In this document: one piece after another, positions 16,150 to 25,261 of the stretch
Layout of the letters: each line of letters opens with the position of its first letter
How positions within the stretch are numbered: the first letter of the stretch is position 1
From: Actinospineispora eucalypti
Lineage (GTDB): Bacteria; Actinomycetota; Actinomycetes; Mycobacteriales; Pseudonocardiaceae
Assembly (NCBI GenBank): GCA_014208095.1
Contig: JACHMT010000001.1
Coordinates: 3,100,001 to 3,164,000 of the forward strand
Reading direction: 5' to 3'
Length of the DNA stretch: 64,000 bases
Translations under genes and position numbers: made by a program
The notes under the pieces: generated by a model
What the model saw: only the letters and a program-made list of their open reading frames with translations
Told to the model about the DNA's origin: nothing
Databases searched by the model: none

Positions 16150-18103
16150 ACCGATCCCGATCTGGACGCCGGATGCCGAGGGCGTCGCGGACGCTCGGGT
16201 CACCGCGTTCGCCGAGGCGTTGCGGGGGCGCGGCTACACCGGTTCGACCTATCTCGACCTGTGGCGCTGGTCGATCGCGCACCTCGACGAGTTCTGGGCG
16301 GCGGTGTGGGAGTTCTTCGACGTGCGGGCGGAGACGCCGTATACAGCCGTGCGGCGCGGTTCGGGGATGCCGTACGTGCAGTGGTTCCCCGGCGCGCGGC
16401 TGAGCTACCCGGAGCACCTGCTGCGCGGGCGGTCCGACGACGACGTGGCGCTCGTCGACGTCCGGGAAGGCGCCGATGACGGGCCGATCGGCCGGGACAT
16501 CACCGCGGCCGAGCTACGGGCCCGGGTCGCGGCCTTCGCGCGCGAGCTCACCGGGCTGGGAGTGCGGCCGGGGGACCGGGTCGCCGGGTTCCTGCCGAAC
16601 ATCCCGGAGGCCGTGATCGCCCTGCTCGGCGCGGCGAGCGTCGGGGCCGTGTGGTCGGTATGCGGCCAGGAGTACAGCCCGTCGGCCGCGGCCACCCGGC
16701 TCGCCCAGCTCGAACCGGTGGTGCTCGTGACCGCCGATGGGTACCGGTACGGCGGCCGCACGCACGACCGCCGGGCGGCCGCGGCGCGGCTGCGGGCCGC
16801 GCTGCCCACCGTGCGCGCGACCGTCATGGCCGAGCGGGTCGGCGCCGGCCCGTTCGACGGCGCCCGGCCATGGCCGCACCCGGTGGCCACCGACCGGTTC
16901 GCCCCGGCCGCGCTGCCCAGCGAGCACCCGCTCTGGGTCGTGTGGTCCTCCGGCACCACCGGGCGGCCCAAGGGCATCGTCCACAGCACCGCCGGAATCG
17001 TGCTCGAACACCTCAAGACGATGGGTCTGGCGCTGGATATCGGGCCCGGCGACACGTTCTTCTGGCACACCTCGCCGAGTTGGATGGTGTGGAACTACCT
17101 GGTCTCCGTGCTGCTGTCCGGTGCCCGCATCGTCACCTACGACGGCAGCCCCACCCATCCCGGCCCGGACGCGTTGTGGCGGATCGCGGCCCAGTACCGG
17201 GTCACGCTGCTCGGCACCAGCCCGGGCCACCTGCTGGCGTCGGCGCGCGCGGGGCTCGATCCCGGCAAGGCGCACGATCTCGGCGCGCTGCGCTCGGTCG
17301 GCTCGTCCGGCTCGGTGCTGCCGCCCGAGGCCTATCACTGGGTCGCCGAGCACGTCGGGCCGGAGGTGCGGGTCAACTCCACCACCGGCGGCACCGACGT
17401 CGTGACTTCCTTCGCCGGCGGCGGCCCGACCGTCCCGGTGTGGCCCGGTGAGCTGTCCGCGCCGGCACTCGGCGTCGCCATCGACGCTTGGGACGCCGAC
17501 GGCCGGCCGGTCCGCGACCGGGTCGGGGAGCTCGTGGTGACCGAGCCGATGCCGTCGATGCCCAGCAGGTTCTGGGACGACCCCGGCGGCGAGCGGTATC
17601 GGCAGGCCTACTTCGCCACCTATCCCGGCGTGTGGCGGCACGGCGACTGGATCACGATCACCGACCGCACCTCGGTCATCGTGCACGGCCGCTCCGACGC
17701 CACCCTCAACCGCAACGGCATCCGCATGGGCAGCGCCGACATCTACCGCGCCATCGAGCCGCTCGCCGACATCGTGGACAGCCTCGTCGTCGGCGTCGAG
17801 CAGGCCGACGGCGGCTACTGGATGCCGCTGTTCGTCAGCCTCGCCGATGGCCGCGCGCTCGACGACGAGCTGCGCGCGGCGATCGCCGCCGCGATCCGCC
17901 GCGACGCGTCCCCCACCCACGTACCCGACGAGGTGATCCACGTGCCGACCATCCCGCGCACCCTCACCGGCAAGCGCCTCGAGATCCCGGTCAAGCGGAT
18001 CCTGCGCGGCGCGCGGCCCGCCGACGTGGCCGATCCCAGGACCATCGATCCGCCGGACGGCCTGGCGCTGTTCGTCGGCTTCGCCAAGGAGGCCGCGTCG
18101 TGA
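16139..18103 (+). CDS. Acetoacetyl-CoA synthetase (acetoacetate-CoA ligase)
   Basis: 654 residues from ATG 16139 (a TTG at 16127 is in frame). It is an adenylate-forming enzyme with the N-terminal ACAS region (YLDLWRWSIAHLDEFWAAVWEFF), the P-loop motif WSSGTTGRPKGIVHS, the acetoacetate-ligase-like segment TGGTDVVTSFAGGGPTVPVWPGEL and the catalytic Lys in TLTGKRLEIPVKRIL. It converts acetoacetate, ATP and CoA to acetoacetyl-CoA. Next to an FAH-family hydrolase this suggests that ring cleavage releases acetoacetate or a close 3-oxoacid for thiolysis. It is coupled by GTGA to the following gene. Confidence 0.9.
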   Translation: MVAEPIPIWTPDAEGVADARVTAFAEALRGRGYTGSTYLDLWRWSIAHLDEFWAAVWEFFDVRAETPYTAVRRGSGMPYVQWFPGARLSYPEHLLRGRSDDDVALVDVREGADDGPIGRDITAAELRARVAAFARELTGLGVRPGDRVAGFLPNIPEAVIALLGAASVGAVWSVCGQEYSPSAAATRLAQLEPVVLVTADGYRYGGRTHDRRAAAARLRAALPTVRATVMAERVGAGPFDGARPWPHPVATDRFAPAALPSEHPLWVVWSSGTTGRPKGIVHSTAGIVLEHLKTMGLALDIGPGDTFFWHTSPSWMVWNYLVSVLLSGARIVTYDGSPTHPGPDALWRIAAQYRVTLLGTSPGHLLASARAGLDPGKAHDLGALRSVGSSGSVLPPEAYHWVAEHVGPEVRVNSTTGGTDVVTSFAGGGPTVPVWPGELSAPALGVAIDAWDADGRPVRDRVGELVVTEPMPSMPSRFWDDPGGERYRQAYFATYPGVWRHGDWITITDRTSVIVHGRSDATLNRNGIRMGSADIYRAIEPLADIVDSLVVGVEQADGGYWMPLFVSLADGRALDDELRAAIAAAIRRDASPTHVPDEVIHVPTIPRTLTGKRLEIPVKRILRGARPADVADPRTIDPPDGLALFVGFAKEAAS

Positions 18104-19068
18104 TCGCCCCCGCGATCCTGCTGCCGACCACCGGGAGCTGGGCGCAAGTGCGCAAGCACGCCGCGCTGGCCGACCGGTTGGGGTACTCGGCGATCAACTG
18201 CTCGCACATCTCCGCGCGTGACTCGTTCACCACCTTGGCCGGGCTGGCCGACGTCGCCCCGCGCGCCGACCTCGGCGTCGCTGTGGCGCCGATCTACCAC
18301 CGCACACCGGCGTCGATGGCCCAGACGGCGGCCACGGTCGACGACGTCACCGGCGGTCGCTTCCGGCTCGGCCTCGGCGTCGGCCATCGGGTCACGATGG
18401 CGAACTGGCACGGGCAGGAGATCGGGTCCCCGCTCACCGAGATGCGCGAGTACGCCGGCCTGGTGCGGGCGCTGCTGGCCGGCGCGCCCGCGACCACGGG
18501 CGAGCGCTGGCGGTCCACGTTCGCCTTCGCGGGCTTCACGCCGCGCCTGGACCTGCCCATCTACCTCGCCGGGCTGTCCGTGGGCATGCTGGCGCTGGCC
18601 GGCGAGATCGCCGACGGCATCGTGCTGTGGGCCTGCCCGGCCTCCTACGTGCGCGAGGTCGTCGTGCCGACGGTCCGCGCGGCGCGGGTCGCCGCGGGCA
18701 AAGACCCGGACAGCTTCGCGATACTCGCCGCGGTGCCGTGTGCCGCGACCGATGATCCCGAGCGCGCGATGGACGGCATGCGCGGCGAGCTCGTCCGGTA
18801 CTTCGGGCTGCCGTTCTACCGCCGGATGTTCGCCGCCGCCGGGTACGCCGGCGACATCGCCGCCTACGACGCCGCGGACTCGGACGCGGGCCGCCGCCAG
18901 GCCATCGGCGCGGACTTCATCGCCGACCTGTGCGCGATCGGCGACTCGCGCGCCGTCGCCGAAGGGGTGGGCCGCTACCGCGCCGCGGGCCCGGTGACAC
19001 CCATGATCAGCAACGTCGCGGGCACGGACTTCGCCTCGACGCTGCACGCCGCCGTGGCCGCTTCCTGA
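18100..19068 (+). CDS. LLM-class (luciferase-like) flavin-dependent oxidoreductase
   Basis: 322 residues from GTG 18100, preceded by the strong site AAGGAGG. A bacterial-luciferase TIM barrel using F420 or FMN is indicated by ASMAQTAATVDDVTGGRFRLGLGVGH, the typical core of the family, and by PIYLAGLSVGMLALAGEIADGIVLW. The frame is open far upstream over the ligase gene, but the GTGA overlap and the ribosome site fix the start. Its place in the pathway is unclear; it could be a monooxygenase or an F420-dependent reductase acting on the same aromatic substrate. Confidence 0.88.
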   Translation: MIAPAILLPTTGSWAQVRKHAALADRLGYSAINCSHISARDSFTTLAGLADVAPRADLGVAVAPIYHRTPASMAQTAATVDDVTGGRFRLGLGVGHRVTMANWHGQEIGSPLTEMREYAGLVRALLAGAPATTGERWRSTFAFAGFTPRLDLPIYLAGLSVGMLALAGEIADGIVLWACPASYVREVVVPTVRAARVAAGKDPDSFAILAAVPCAATDDPERAMDGMRGELVRYFGLPFYRRMFAAAGYAGDIAAYDAADSDAGRRQAIGADFIADLCAIGDSRAVAEGVGRYRAAGPVTPMISNVAGTDFASTLHAAVAAS

Positions 19069-19088
19069 CCGACCCGCCAGGAGGAGAC

Positions 19089-20840
19089 ATGTCCCAGGAG
19101 ATTTCCACCCCTGTCCTCATCGTCGGGGCCGGCCCGGCGGGCCTGGCGTTCTCGCTGGCCCTGCGTCGCTACGGCGTGGAGCACCTGCTGGTCGAGCGGC
19201 ACCCCGGCACCGCGCACACGCCGCGCGCGCACATCGTCAACCAGCGCACCGTCGAGATCCTGCGCCACCTCGGCGTCGCCGACCGGTTCCACGCCGTCGC
19301 CACCCCGCAGCACATGATGAGCAACAACCTGTGGGTGACCACGCTCGCCGGCCGCGAGATCGCCCGCTCGCAGACCTGGGGCACGCCCCCGGACCGCTTC
19401 GGCGAGTACCTCGCGTCCAGCCCCGAACCGATGGCCAACTGCCCGCAGACGGTGCTCGAACCGCTGCTGCTCGACGCCGCCCGCGAGGCGGGCGCCGACG
19501 TCCGATTCCACACCGAGTTCCTCGAGCTCGCCCAGGACGCGGGCGGCGTGACCAGCACGATCCGCAACCGTGACACCGGTGAGGTGACCACCGTGCGCTC
19601 GCGCTACGTCATCGGCGCCGACGGGGCGCGCGGCAAGGTACTCGCCCAGGCCGGGCTGGACGTGGAGGGCCCGGCCGACATCGCGCGTGCCGCCAACGTG
19701 TGGTTCCGCGCCGACCTGAGCCGCTACTTCGCGCACCGCCCCGGAGTGCTCACCTGGAACGTCATGCCCGGCCCGCTGCCGCCGCTGCGGCTGGGCACCT
19801 TCATCTGCCACAAGCCGTTCACCGAGTTCGTCTTCGCCTTTATGTACGACCCGGAGCGGACACCGCTCGAGGGCATCGGTGAGCAGGAGCTGCGCGACCG
19901 CATCGACGCCGCCGTCGGCGTGCACGTCGACGTCGAGATCCTGGGCGTGGCCGGCTGGCAGGTCAACGCGCAGATCGCGCCCCGTTACGCGCAGGGCCGG
20001 GTGCTGTGCATGGGCGACGCAGTGCACCGCCACCCGCCCACCAACGGGCTCGGCCTCAACATGTCGATCGCCGACGCCTACAACCTCGGCTGGAAGCTCG
20101 CGCTCGTGCTCGACGGCACCGCCGACCCGGCCCTGCTCGACACCTACAGCCAGGAGCGGCAGCCCGTCGGGGCGGCCGGGGTGCAACGCGCGATCACCAG
20201 CCTCCAGGAGGGCACCGCGGTCGACGCGGCGCTCGGACTGCGCCCCGATCAGCCCGAGGAGGACGGTTGGAAGGAGCTGCGGATCCTGTTCGAGTCCGGG
20301 GTCGCGGGCGACGAGCGCCGCGCCGCCCTCGCCGAGGCGATCCAGCTCAGCAACTACCAGTTCAACGCGCACGGGATCGAGCTCGGCTACCGCTACGCGA
20401 GCGCAGCGGTCAGCGACGACGGCATCGACCCACCAGTGCCCGCACCGGATCCGGTGCTGCACCACCGGCCCACCAGCCGTCCCGGCGCCCGCGTCCCGCA
20501 CGCCCGTCTCGAACGGGACGGCCGGCGGATCTCGACTGTCGATCTGGTCGACGGCCTGCGGTTCGCCCTCCTCACCGGAAGCGGTGGTGAGCCGTGGGTG
20601 GCGGCCGCGGCGACGGCTTCGGCCGCCGCCGGTGTGGCGGTGGACGTCCACCTCGTCGGCACCTTCGACGGCATCCTGGATCCCTACGGTGACTGGGCAT
20701 CCGTCCGCGAGGTCGGCACCAGCGGATGCGTACTGGTGCGGCCGGACCGGCACGTTGCCTGGCGGTGCTTCCAGTACGACGCCGGCGCCGCCGACATGCT
20801 CACCACCGCGCTGCGGCGGGCTGTCTCCCCGACCACCTGA
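19089..20840 (+). CDS. FAD-dependent aromatic hydroxylase (PheA/TfdB-like)
   Basis: 583 residues from ATG 19089 behind AGGAGGAG. Group A flavoprotein monooxygenase: dinucleotide-binding GAGPAGLAFSLALRRYG at the N-terminus, the NAD(P)H/FAD DG motif (YVIGADGARGKV) and the second FAD motif GDAVHRHPPTNGLGLNMSIADAYNLGWKLALVL. The C-terminal thioredoxin-like extension, with DPYGDW near the end, matches phenol and 2,4-dichlorophenol hydroxylases rather than PHBH. It likely ortho-hydroxylates a phenol to the catechol cleaved by the operon's extradiol dioxygenase. It is the last gene of the operon, followed by a hairpin terminator. Confidence 0.9.
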   Translation: MSQEISTPVLIVGAGPAGLAFSLALRRYGVEHLLVERHPGTAHTPRAHIVNQRTVEILRHLGVADRFHAVATPQHMMSNNLWVTTLAGREIARSQTWGTPPDRFGEYLASSPEPMANCPQTVLEPLLLDAAREAGADVRFHTEFLELAQDAGGVTSTIRNRDTGEVTTVRSRYVIGADGARGKVLAQAGLDVEGPADIARAANVWFRADLSRYFAHRPGVLTWNVMPGPLPPLRLGTFICHKPFTEFVFAFMYDPERTPLEGIGEQELRDRIDAAVGVHVDVEILGVAGWQVNAQIAPRYAQGRVLCMGDAVHRHPPTNGLGLNMSIADAYNLGWKLALVLDGTADPALLDTYSQERQPVGAAGVQRAITSLQEGTAVDAALGLRPDQPEEDGWKELRILFESGVAGDERRAALAEAIQLSNYQFNAHGIELGYRYASAAVSDDGIDPPVPAPDPVLHHRPTSRPGARVPHARLERDGRRISTVDLVDGLRFALLTGSGGEPWVAAAATASAAAGVAVDVHLVGTFDGILDPYGDWASVREVGTSGCVLVRPDRHVAWRCFQYDAGAADMLTTALRRAVSPTT

Positions 20841-20886
20841 TCGCGCCGTTACCGAGCCGCGCGAAACGCGGCCACGAGGTGCTGAC

Positions 20887-20916
20887 GCCCGGGCCACCGT
20901 CGTCGATGGCCCGGGC
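20887..20916. terminator. Hairpin between convergent genes
   Basis: Perfect 10-bp stem: GCCCGGGCCA at 20887-20896 and TGGCCCGGGC at 20907-20916, with a 10-base loop. It lies between the stop of the FAD hydroxylase (20840) and the stop of the minus-strand hydrolase (20927), so it can serve both directions. No U-tract is present, as is common in actinobacteria. Confidence 0.7.
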
Positions 20917-20926
20917 AGGCCAGGGT

Positions 20927-22030
20927 TCAGAAGCCGCGAGCGGCCAGCCAGTCGGAGACCGCGGCGCGCATCTTCGGTGCACTGCGTCCGAGGGTCTGCG
21001 CGTGGCCGGTGCCCGGGAGAAAGACGTCAGTGACGTCGCCGCTGCCCACGAAGTGCGCCTTCTGCCGCCGCGTGCCCACCGCGTTGTCCTGGAACAACGC
21101 GTCATTCTGCCCGTAGACCAGCAGCACCGGCACGTGCACGGCGGCCAGGAGCGCGACGTCGCTGGCCACGGTCGCGGCCACGGAGCCGATCCGGCCGCAC
21201 GGGTTCTTCACCCGGTTCGCGGTGGCCGCCTCGGCTACGTCGGGGTCGGTGTCGTACAGGTGCTCGCTGCGGTAGTCCTCGTCGGTCTGGCCGAAGTAGG
21301 CGTAGCCGGTCGTCCCCGGGCTGTCCTTCTTCGGCTCGCCGCCGAGCGTGCAGCGGGTGAGCGTCTGAGCGGTGGTGGCCAGCAGACGCGGGCTGAAGCC
21401 CTGGTCGGCGTACGCCATCACGATCAGTGCGTCGATGTCGTGGAACGAGTACGCCTCGGCCTGGGCGGTGAGGCCGCTGGCCGAGTGCCCGGCCAGCGCG
21501 ATCTTCTTGAACGACACCGCGTCGTGGCCATCCGCGTGGTAGCGGCCGGACCGGAGCTGGCCGACCATCTGGTGGATGATCGTCGCCTCGGAGCCGGAGC
21601 AGATGTCGTGCCCGTCCTTGACGACGTCACTGGCGCCGTAACCGGGCAGGTCGAAGGCCAACGACGCGTGCCCGGCCTTGGCCTGCTCGGTGACGTAGTC
21701 GTAGCCGGGGACGTCGGTGAAGTGGAAGTAGCTCTGCCCGGTGTACGAGAGCCCGTGCGAGTAGATGGTCAGCGCGCCGTGGTCACCGGAGAGCGCCGAC
21801 CGGGGTGCCACGATCAAGCCCCGCACGGTGTACCGCCGGCCGTCGGACGTGCACGCGACCTTCGACTCGTTGGAGTTCGTGACCTCGAACGACACCGGCA
21901 CCTTCACGACGTCGTCGGACGCCGCCGCCGTCGGGGCGAACACGATCGAGGACCCCGCCATGCTCACCGCTGTACCGAGCGCCACCGTGACCAACACCGA
22001 TGCCCATCCGCGTACCGACCAGGTACCCAT
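20927..22030 (-). CDS. Secreted alpha/beta hydrolase
   Basis: 367 residues from ATG 22030, chosen because GGAG lies 5 bases upstream; a GTG at 22036 is also in frame. A signal peptide is clear (Arg near residue 7, then a hydrophobic stretch ending near AAASDD). The alpha/beta-hydrolase elements are present: YSHGLSYTG, nucleophile elbow GHSASG, then GQNDALF with the likely Asp and PGTGHAQT with the likely His. A few Cys residues could form disulfides outside the cell. Substrate unknown; an exported esterase or lipase feeding the adjoining catabolic genes is plausible. Confidence 0.85.
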   Translation of the reverse strand: MGTWSVRGWASVLVTVALGTAVSMAGSSIVFAPTAAASDDVVKVPVSFEVTNSNESKVACTSDGRRYTVRGLIVAPRSALSGDHGALTIYSHGLSYTGQSYFHFTDVPGYDYVTEQAKAGHASLAFDLPGYGASDVVKDGHDICSGSEATIIHQMVGQLRSGRYHADGHDAVSFKKIALAGHSASGLTAQAEAYSFHDIDALIVMAYADQGFSPRLLATTAQTLTRCTLGGEPKKDSPGTTGYAYFGQTDEDYRSEHLYDTDPDVAEAATANRVKNPCGRIGSVAATVASDVALLAAVHVPVLLVYGQNDALFQDNAVGTRRQKAHFVGSGDVTDVFLPGTGHAQTLGRSAPKMRAAVSDWLAARGF

Positions 22031-22150
22031 GCCCACTCCATATGTTCACCTTGTGCGCATCGACGCGCATTTATGGTGATCAACGCAAGGTGGGTTAACC
22101 CGGGTGCGATCAATTCCTGCTTACCATTCGGACGAGTGGAGAAGGAACAC

Positions 22151-22243
22151 ATGTTATCAGGTGAACAGAATGCCGGTGCGCCCCCTGGTGGGCCGTGCGA
22201 GGACTGCCCGGCGCGGATTTGCAGAGTTGGCAAAGGAAACTGA
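22151..22243 (+). CDS. Possible 30-residue Cys-containing peptide
   Basis: A tiny ORF in the divergent gap: ATG 22151 to TGA 22243, with AAGGA at 22142-22146 four bases before the start. The peptide has three cysteines (CEDCPARIC) and an N-terminal acidic/Gln region. The second codon is TTA, a rare leucine codon in GC-rich actinobacteria. It has no adjacent maturase and no recognised family. It could be a small regulatory or metal-binding peptide, a leader peptide, or chance. The ribosome-binding site is the main support. Confidence 0.35.
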   Translation: MLSGEQNAGAPPGGPCEDCPARICRVGKGN

Positions 22244-22315
22244 CCAGTTCGGAGGTTGGCTGGTCAACATTGCCGGAAATGCGCGATCGCGAACGGCGAG
22301 AATGGCCGGTCGCTG

Positions 22316-24097
22316 CTATTCCCTTCCGGCTCGCTGGTCGCCGGGCAGCGGGATGATCGGAAGCAGCAGGTGGGAGGGGTGCTCGCCGTCCCGGTAGACA
22401 CGGTGGCACACGGTGGTGCTGCGGCATACGTGGTAGGCCTGGTACTCGACGTGGCTCATGCCACCGGTGCCGGTCGGCATATCGGCGCTGGTGATGTCCA
22501 GACAGATGCGGTGGCCGGCCTTGAACTGATTCGCCGTTGCCAGAATCTGGATGCGGTACTCGACGATCTCGCCGGGCACGACCGGTTCGACCGCGTCGCG
22601 GGTGAGCCGATGGAATGGTTCCCACGGGGTGTCGCGAGCGGGGTCGATCGCACGGTAGGAGGCTTTCAGCCAGCCTCGGGTCAGCTCTCGTTCGGGCAGA
22701 TCGGCGGGGATGTCGCGCTCACCCTCGCGGGCGGTTCGGACGGACACGTCCGGACCGACATCGGAGAGAACGACGATCCAGTTGGTGTCGGTGTCGTCGA
22801 TCGAGGCGTAGAGCGTCAAAGAGATCGGACCGGCGACCAGCACGTCGTTCGGCAGCGGTTCGGAGAGGTAGCGCAGCCGGGCCACCTCCCGGGTCTGGGT
22901 GGGCGGCATCTGGACGAACGCATCGGGTGACGGGCTCGCTGCGTTCGTGGCGTCGGGGAGCGCGGGCGGTTCGGTGGTGAGCCGCTGCCAGCTCGACAGG
23001 TAGTACCTGGTCCAGACCGTCTCCGGCGCCGGCCAGTCGCTCGCGGTGCGCCAGGTGTTCGCGCCGGTCACCCAGTAGCGGACGGGGGGCTCGTCGAGGA
23101 TGCCGGTATCGATGCCTTTGAGCCAGTGGTCGTACCAGCGGAGGATCTCGTCGTGGTACTCGTGGAACGGCCGCTCGACATGCGCCGGCCCGGTGAACAA
23201 CAGCTTGCGATGTTCGTTGCGCACATTCCCGAAGTAATGCTGCGCGCCCAGCCAGTGCAGCTTGTAGGAGTATGCGTACGCGCCCGACCCGGTGTAGTAG
23301 GGAATGCGGATCTGATCGAACAACTCCTGTGCCGACTCCAGCACGCCGTCGGGCTCCCATGGCTCGACCAGGTTGTGGAACATCAGGCCGGACCGCTGGC
23401 CCCTTTGGGTCAGGATGTTGTAGAGGTTTGCATACATCCGGTAGTCGGGATTGGCCATTGCCGCACGCCAGTGTTCCTCCTGTTCAGGTGGAAGTGTCGT
23501 GGGCACGTCGCGCGACTCGTGAACAGTGCTGAACGAGTCGAGAATGTAGGGCATGGTGTGCAGCACGCCACCGGGGTGGAAATCGCGGAACCCGAACATG
23601 CCGCCGAATGCGCTGCACGCGTCGTAAGGGAAGATCGCTTTGAGCGCGGGGTGCCCCTGGGCCGCCGCGCGCCACTGCTCGCCGGCGTACGCGGAGATGC
23701 CGATCATGCCCACGTTCCCGTCGCACCACGGCTGCCGGGTGATCCACTCGATCATGTCGTAGTGGTCCCACTGCTCCCGCAGATACTCGCCCTCGGACTT
23801 CGCGGTGCCCCGGGCCTGGGCGATCACGTGCACATAGCCGTTCGCGACCAGCCGGCGGCTGTCGCCCGCCTCGATCGGCCCGAACCACAGCGAGGAGTAC
23901 GCCGGCTGGGGTGGCAGCACGTCGGCGAGATCAGGCCCCTGCATGTCCTTGTTGTGCAGTGAGCACGCATACAGCACCGGTAGCGGCCGGCTCGTGTCGG
24001 GCCGGTAGACGTCGACGGCAAGGCGTACGCCGTCCCGCATAGCCACCCGGAGGTCGCGCTCACTGAGCATCTTCGTGGCCGGGTTCGGGCTGGTCAC
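22316..24097 (-). CDS. CocE/NonD-family (peptidase S15) hydrolase
   Basis: 593 residues from GTG 24097, five bases past the preceding gene's stop. The S15/CocE core is visible: RDGVRLAVDVYRP at the N-terminus, ARGTAKSEGEY, and the nucleophile region GMIGISAYAGEQW with Ser in GxSxxG. The alpha/beta-hydrolase domain is followed by the C-terminal jelly-roll domain (VLVAGPISLTLYASIDDTDTNWIVVLSDVGPD). Members hydrolyse esters or amides such as cocaine esterase substrates or acyl-dipeptides. It is co-transcribed after the enoyl-CoA hydratase gene. Probably cytoplasmic: no signal peptide. Confidence 0.88.
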   Translation of the reverse strand: MTSPNPATKMLSERDLRVAMRDGVRLAVDVYRPDTSRPLPVLYACSLHNKDMQGPDLADVLPPQPAYSSLWFGPIEAGDSRRLVANGYVHVIAQARGTAKSEGEYLREQWDHYDMIEWITRQPWCDGNVGMIGISAYAGEQWRAAAQGHPALKAIFPYDACSAFGGMFGFRDFHPGGVLHTMPYILDSFSTVHESRDVPTTLPPEQEEHWRAAMANPDYRMYANLYNILTQRGQRSGLMFHNLVEPWEPDGVLESAQELFDQIRIPYYTGSGAYAYSYKLHWLGAQHYFGNVRNEHRKLLFTGPAHVERPFHEYHDEILRWYDHWLKGIDTGILDEPPVRYWVTGANTWRTASDWPAPETVWTRYYLSSWQRLTTEPPALPDATNAASPSPDAFVQMPPTQTREVARLRYLSEPLPNDVLVAGPISLTLYASIDDTDTNWIVVLSDVGPDVSVRTAREGERDIPADLPERELTRGWLKASYRAIDPARDTPWEPFHRLTRDAVEPVVPGEIVEYRIQILATANQFKAGHRICLDITSADMPTGTGGMSHVEYQAYHVCRSTTVCHRVYRDGEHPSHLLLPIIPLPGDQRAGRE

Positions 24098-24101
24098 GGC
24101 T

Positions 24102-24896
24102 TTACCGGCCGCGGAAGGGGATGTCGGCGGCCATCTCACCCCGGTCCATGGCGCGGGCGATGGCCGGGATGGCGTTGGTCGTGTCCTCGCTGCGGTAGAG
24201 ATCCATGGTGAGGTCGTACATCAGGTGGTCGGCACCGGGCGTACCCCCGGCGGACCAGGCCTTCAGTAGGGCGCGGATCGCGGCGTAACCCTTGGTCGGA
24301 CCTCGGGCCAGACGTTCAGCCAGCTCGGTGCCGGTCTTGGCCAGCTCGTCGTCGGGCACGACCCACGAGACCACGTTCAGCTCGGCGGCTTCGGTGGCGG
24401 TGAGGCGCTCGCCGAGCATAGCCATGCGCGCCGTCCGCGCCGGCCCGATCATGTCGGCCAACCGCTGTACGGCCCCGGCCAGCGGCACCATGCCCGTGGT
24501 GATCTCGACGCATTGGAACCGTGCCGATTCGGCGGCGACGAGGAAATCGGCGGAAAGGGCCAGCTCGAACCCGCCGCCGAGTACCTCGCCCTGTACCGAG
24601 CAGACGATGGGGATACGGAGCAGCTCCAGTGCCCGGTAGGAAGCGTTGACCTCGGCGACAAAGGTTCGGAACCAGTCCGCTGACTTTCCCGGCCATTCCC
24701 GAACCGCGCCGCCAACGGAGAAGTCTGGCCCTTCGGCGCGGATGTGGAGAACGCGGATGTCGGATTCGCTGGCCTGATGCACGGCGACCCGGAGGGACTC
24801 CGCGAACTCGATGTTCAACCAGTTGGGTGGGTCGGCGAGCACAATCGTGCCGATTGCACCTTCGCGCTCGAATCGAATGTTGCGAATGATGTCCAC
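24102..24896 (-). CDS. Enoyl-CoA hydratase/isomerase family protein
   Basis: About 264 residues from GTG 24896; a TTG at 24908 is possible, and the frame is open to 25217, but that N-terminus is low-complexity Arg/Pro and unlikely. Crotonase-fold motifs are FSVGGAVREWPG and VQGEVLGGGFELALSADFLVAA, both oxyanion-hole segments, and FQCVEITTGMVPLAGAVQRL where a Glu is present. It may act on a CoA thioester of the aromatic or acyl substrate handled nearby. It precedes the CocE-type gene on the minus strand and is divergent from the amidohydrolase gene. Confidence 0.85.
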   Translation of the reverse strand: MDIIRNIRFEREGAIGTIVLADPPNWLNIEFAESLRVAVHQASESDIRVLHIRAEGPDFSVGGAVREWPGKSADWFRTFVAEVNASYRALELLRIPIVCSVQGEVLGGGFELALSADFLVAAESARFQCVEITTGMVPLAGAVQRLADMIGPARTARMAMLGERLTATEAAELNVVSWVVPDDELAKTGTELAERLARGPTKGYAAIRALLKAWSAGGTPGADHLMYDLTMDLYRSEDTTNAIPAIARAMDRGEMAADIPFRGR

Positions 24897-25261
24897 CTCT
24901 TCGGTCAAGTGCGAGGCCTGGTCCTGGCTCGGGGGCAGCACGGTGGACCCAGTCTGGCCACCGACCCGTACGGCGCTCTTGGGCGCAATGGGCAAAGTCG
25001 GTTGTCGATTTCGCCCGCGACGGCGAGGTGGCTGAGGCTGGGCGCATGGATCCGGCCTGTGCCACGGCGGGCGAAATCGGCGGGTGTTTTTGCCTCTGGC
25101 GGCGAGGAACGCGAGGTCGACGGGGTCCCAGACTGGTGCCATGACGTTCCGCACGGCTCGCAATTGAACGAGGAACAGGCGCTGGCGGAGCTCCAGAAGA
25201 GCAAGCACGTGGTGCAACCCGCCATTCCGGCGTTGACCTCACACCGAGGAGCGACCCACCC
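24897..25261. other. Divergent intergenic region with a 13-bp inverted repeat
   Basis: Separates the minus-strand hydratase from the plus-strand amidohydrolase. It holds a perfect inverted repeat, CGATTTCGCCCGC (25006-25018) and GCGGGCGAAATCG (25067-25079), 48 bases apart, which may be paired operator half sites. A GAGGAG ribosome site precedes the ATG at 25262. No convincing gene. Confidence 0.5.

Noticed and set aside
14155..16203. Minus-strand open frame of 682 codons opposite the dioxygenase and FAH genes
   Set aside because: Composition mirrors the sense genes and no motif is present; the plus-strand genes carry complete catalytic residues.
20726..22243. Plus-strand open frame of 505 codons through the secreted hydrolase region
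   Set aside because: The minus strand encodes a clear signal peptide and GHSASG hydrolase here; only the last 30 codons, with their own ribosome site, were kept as a possible peptide.
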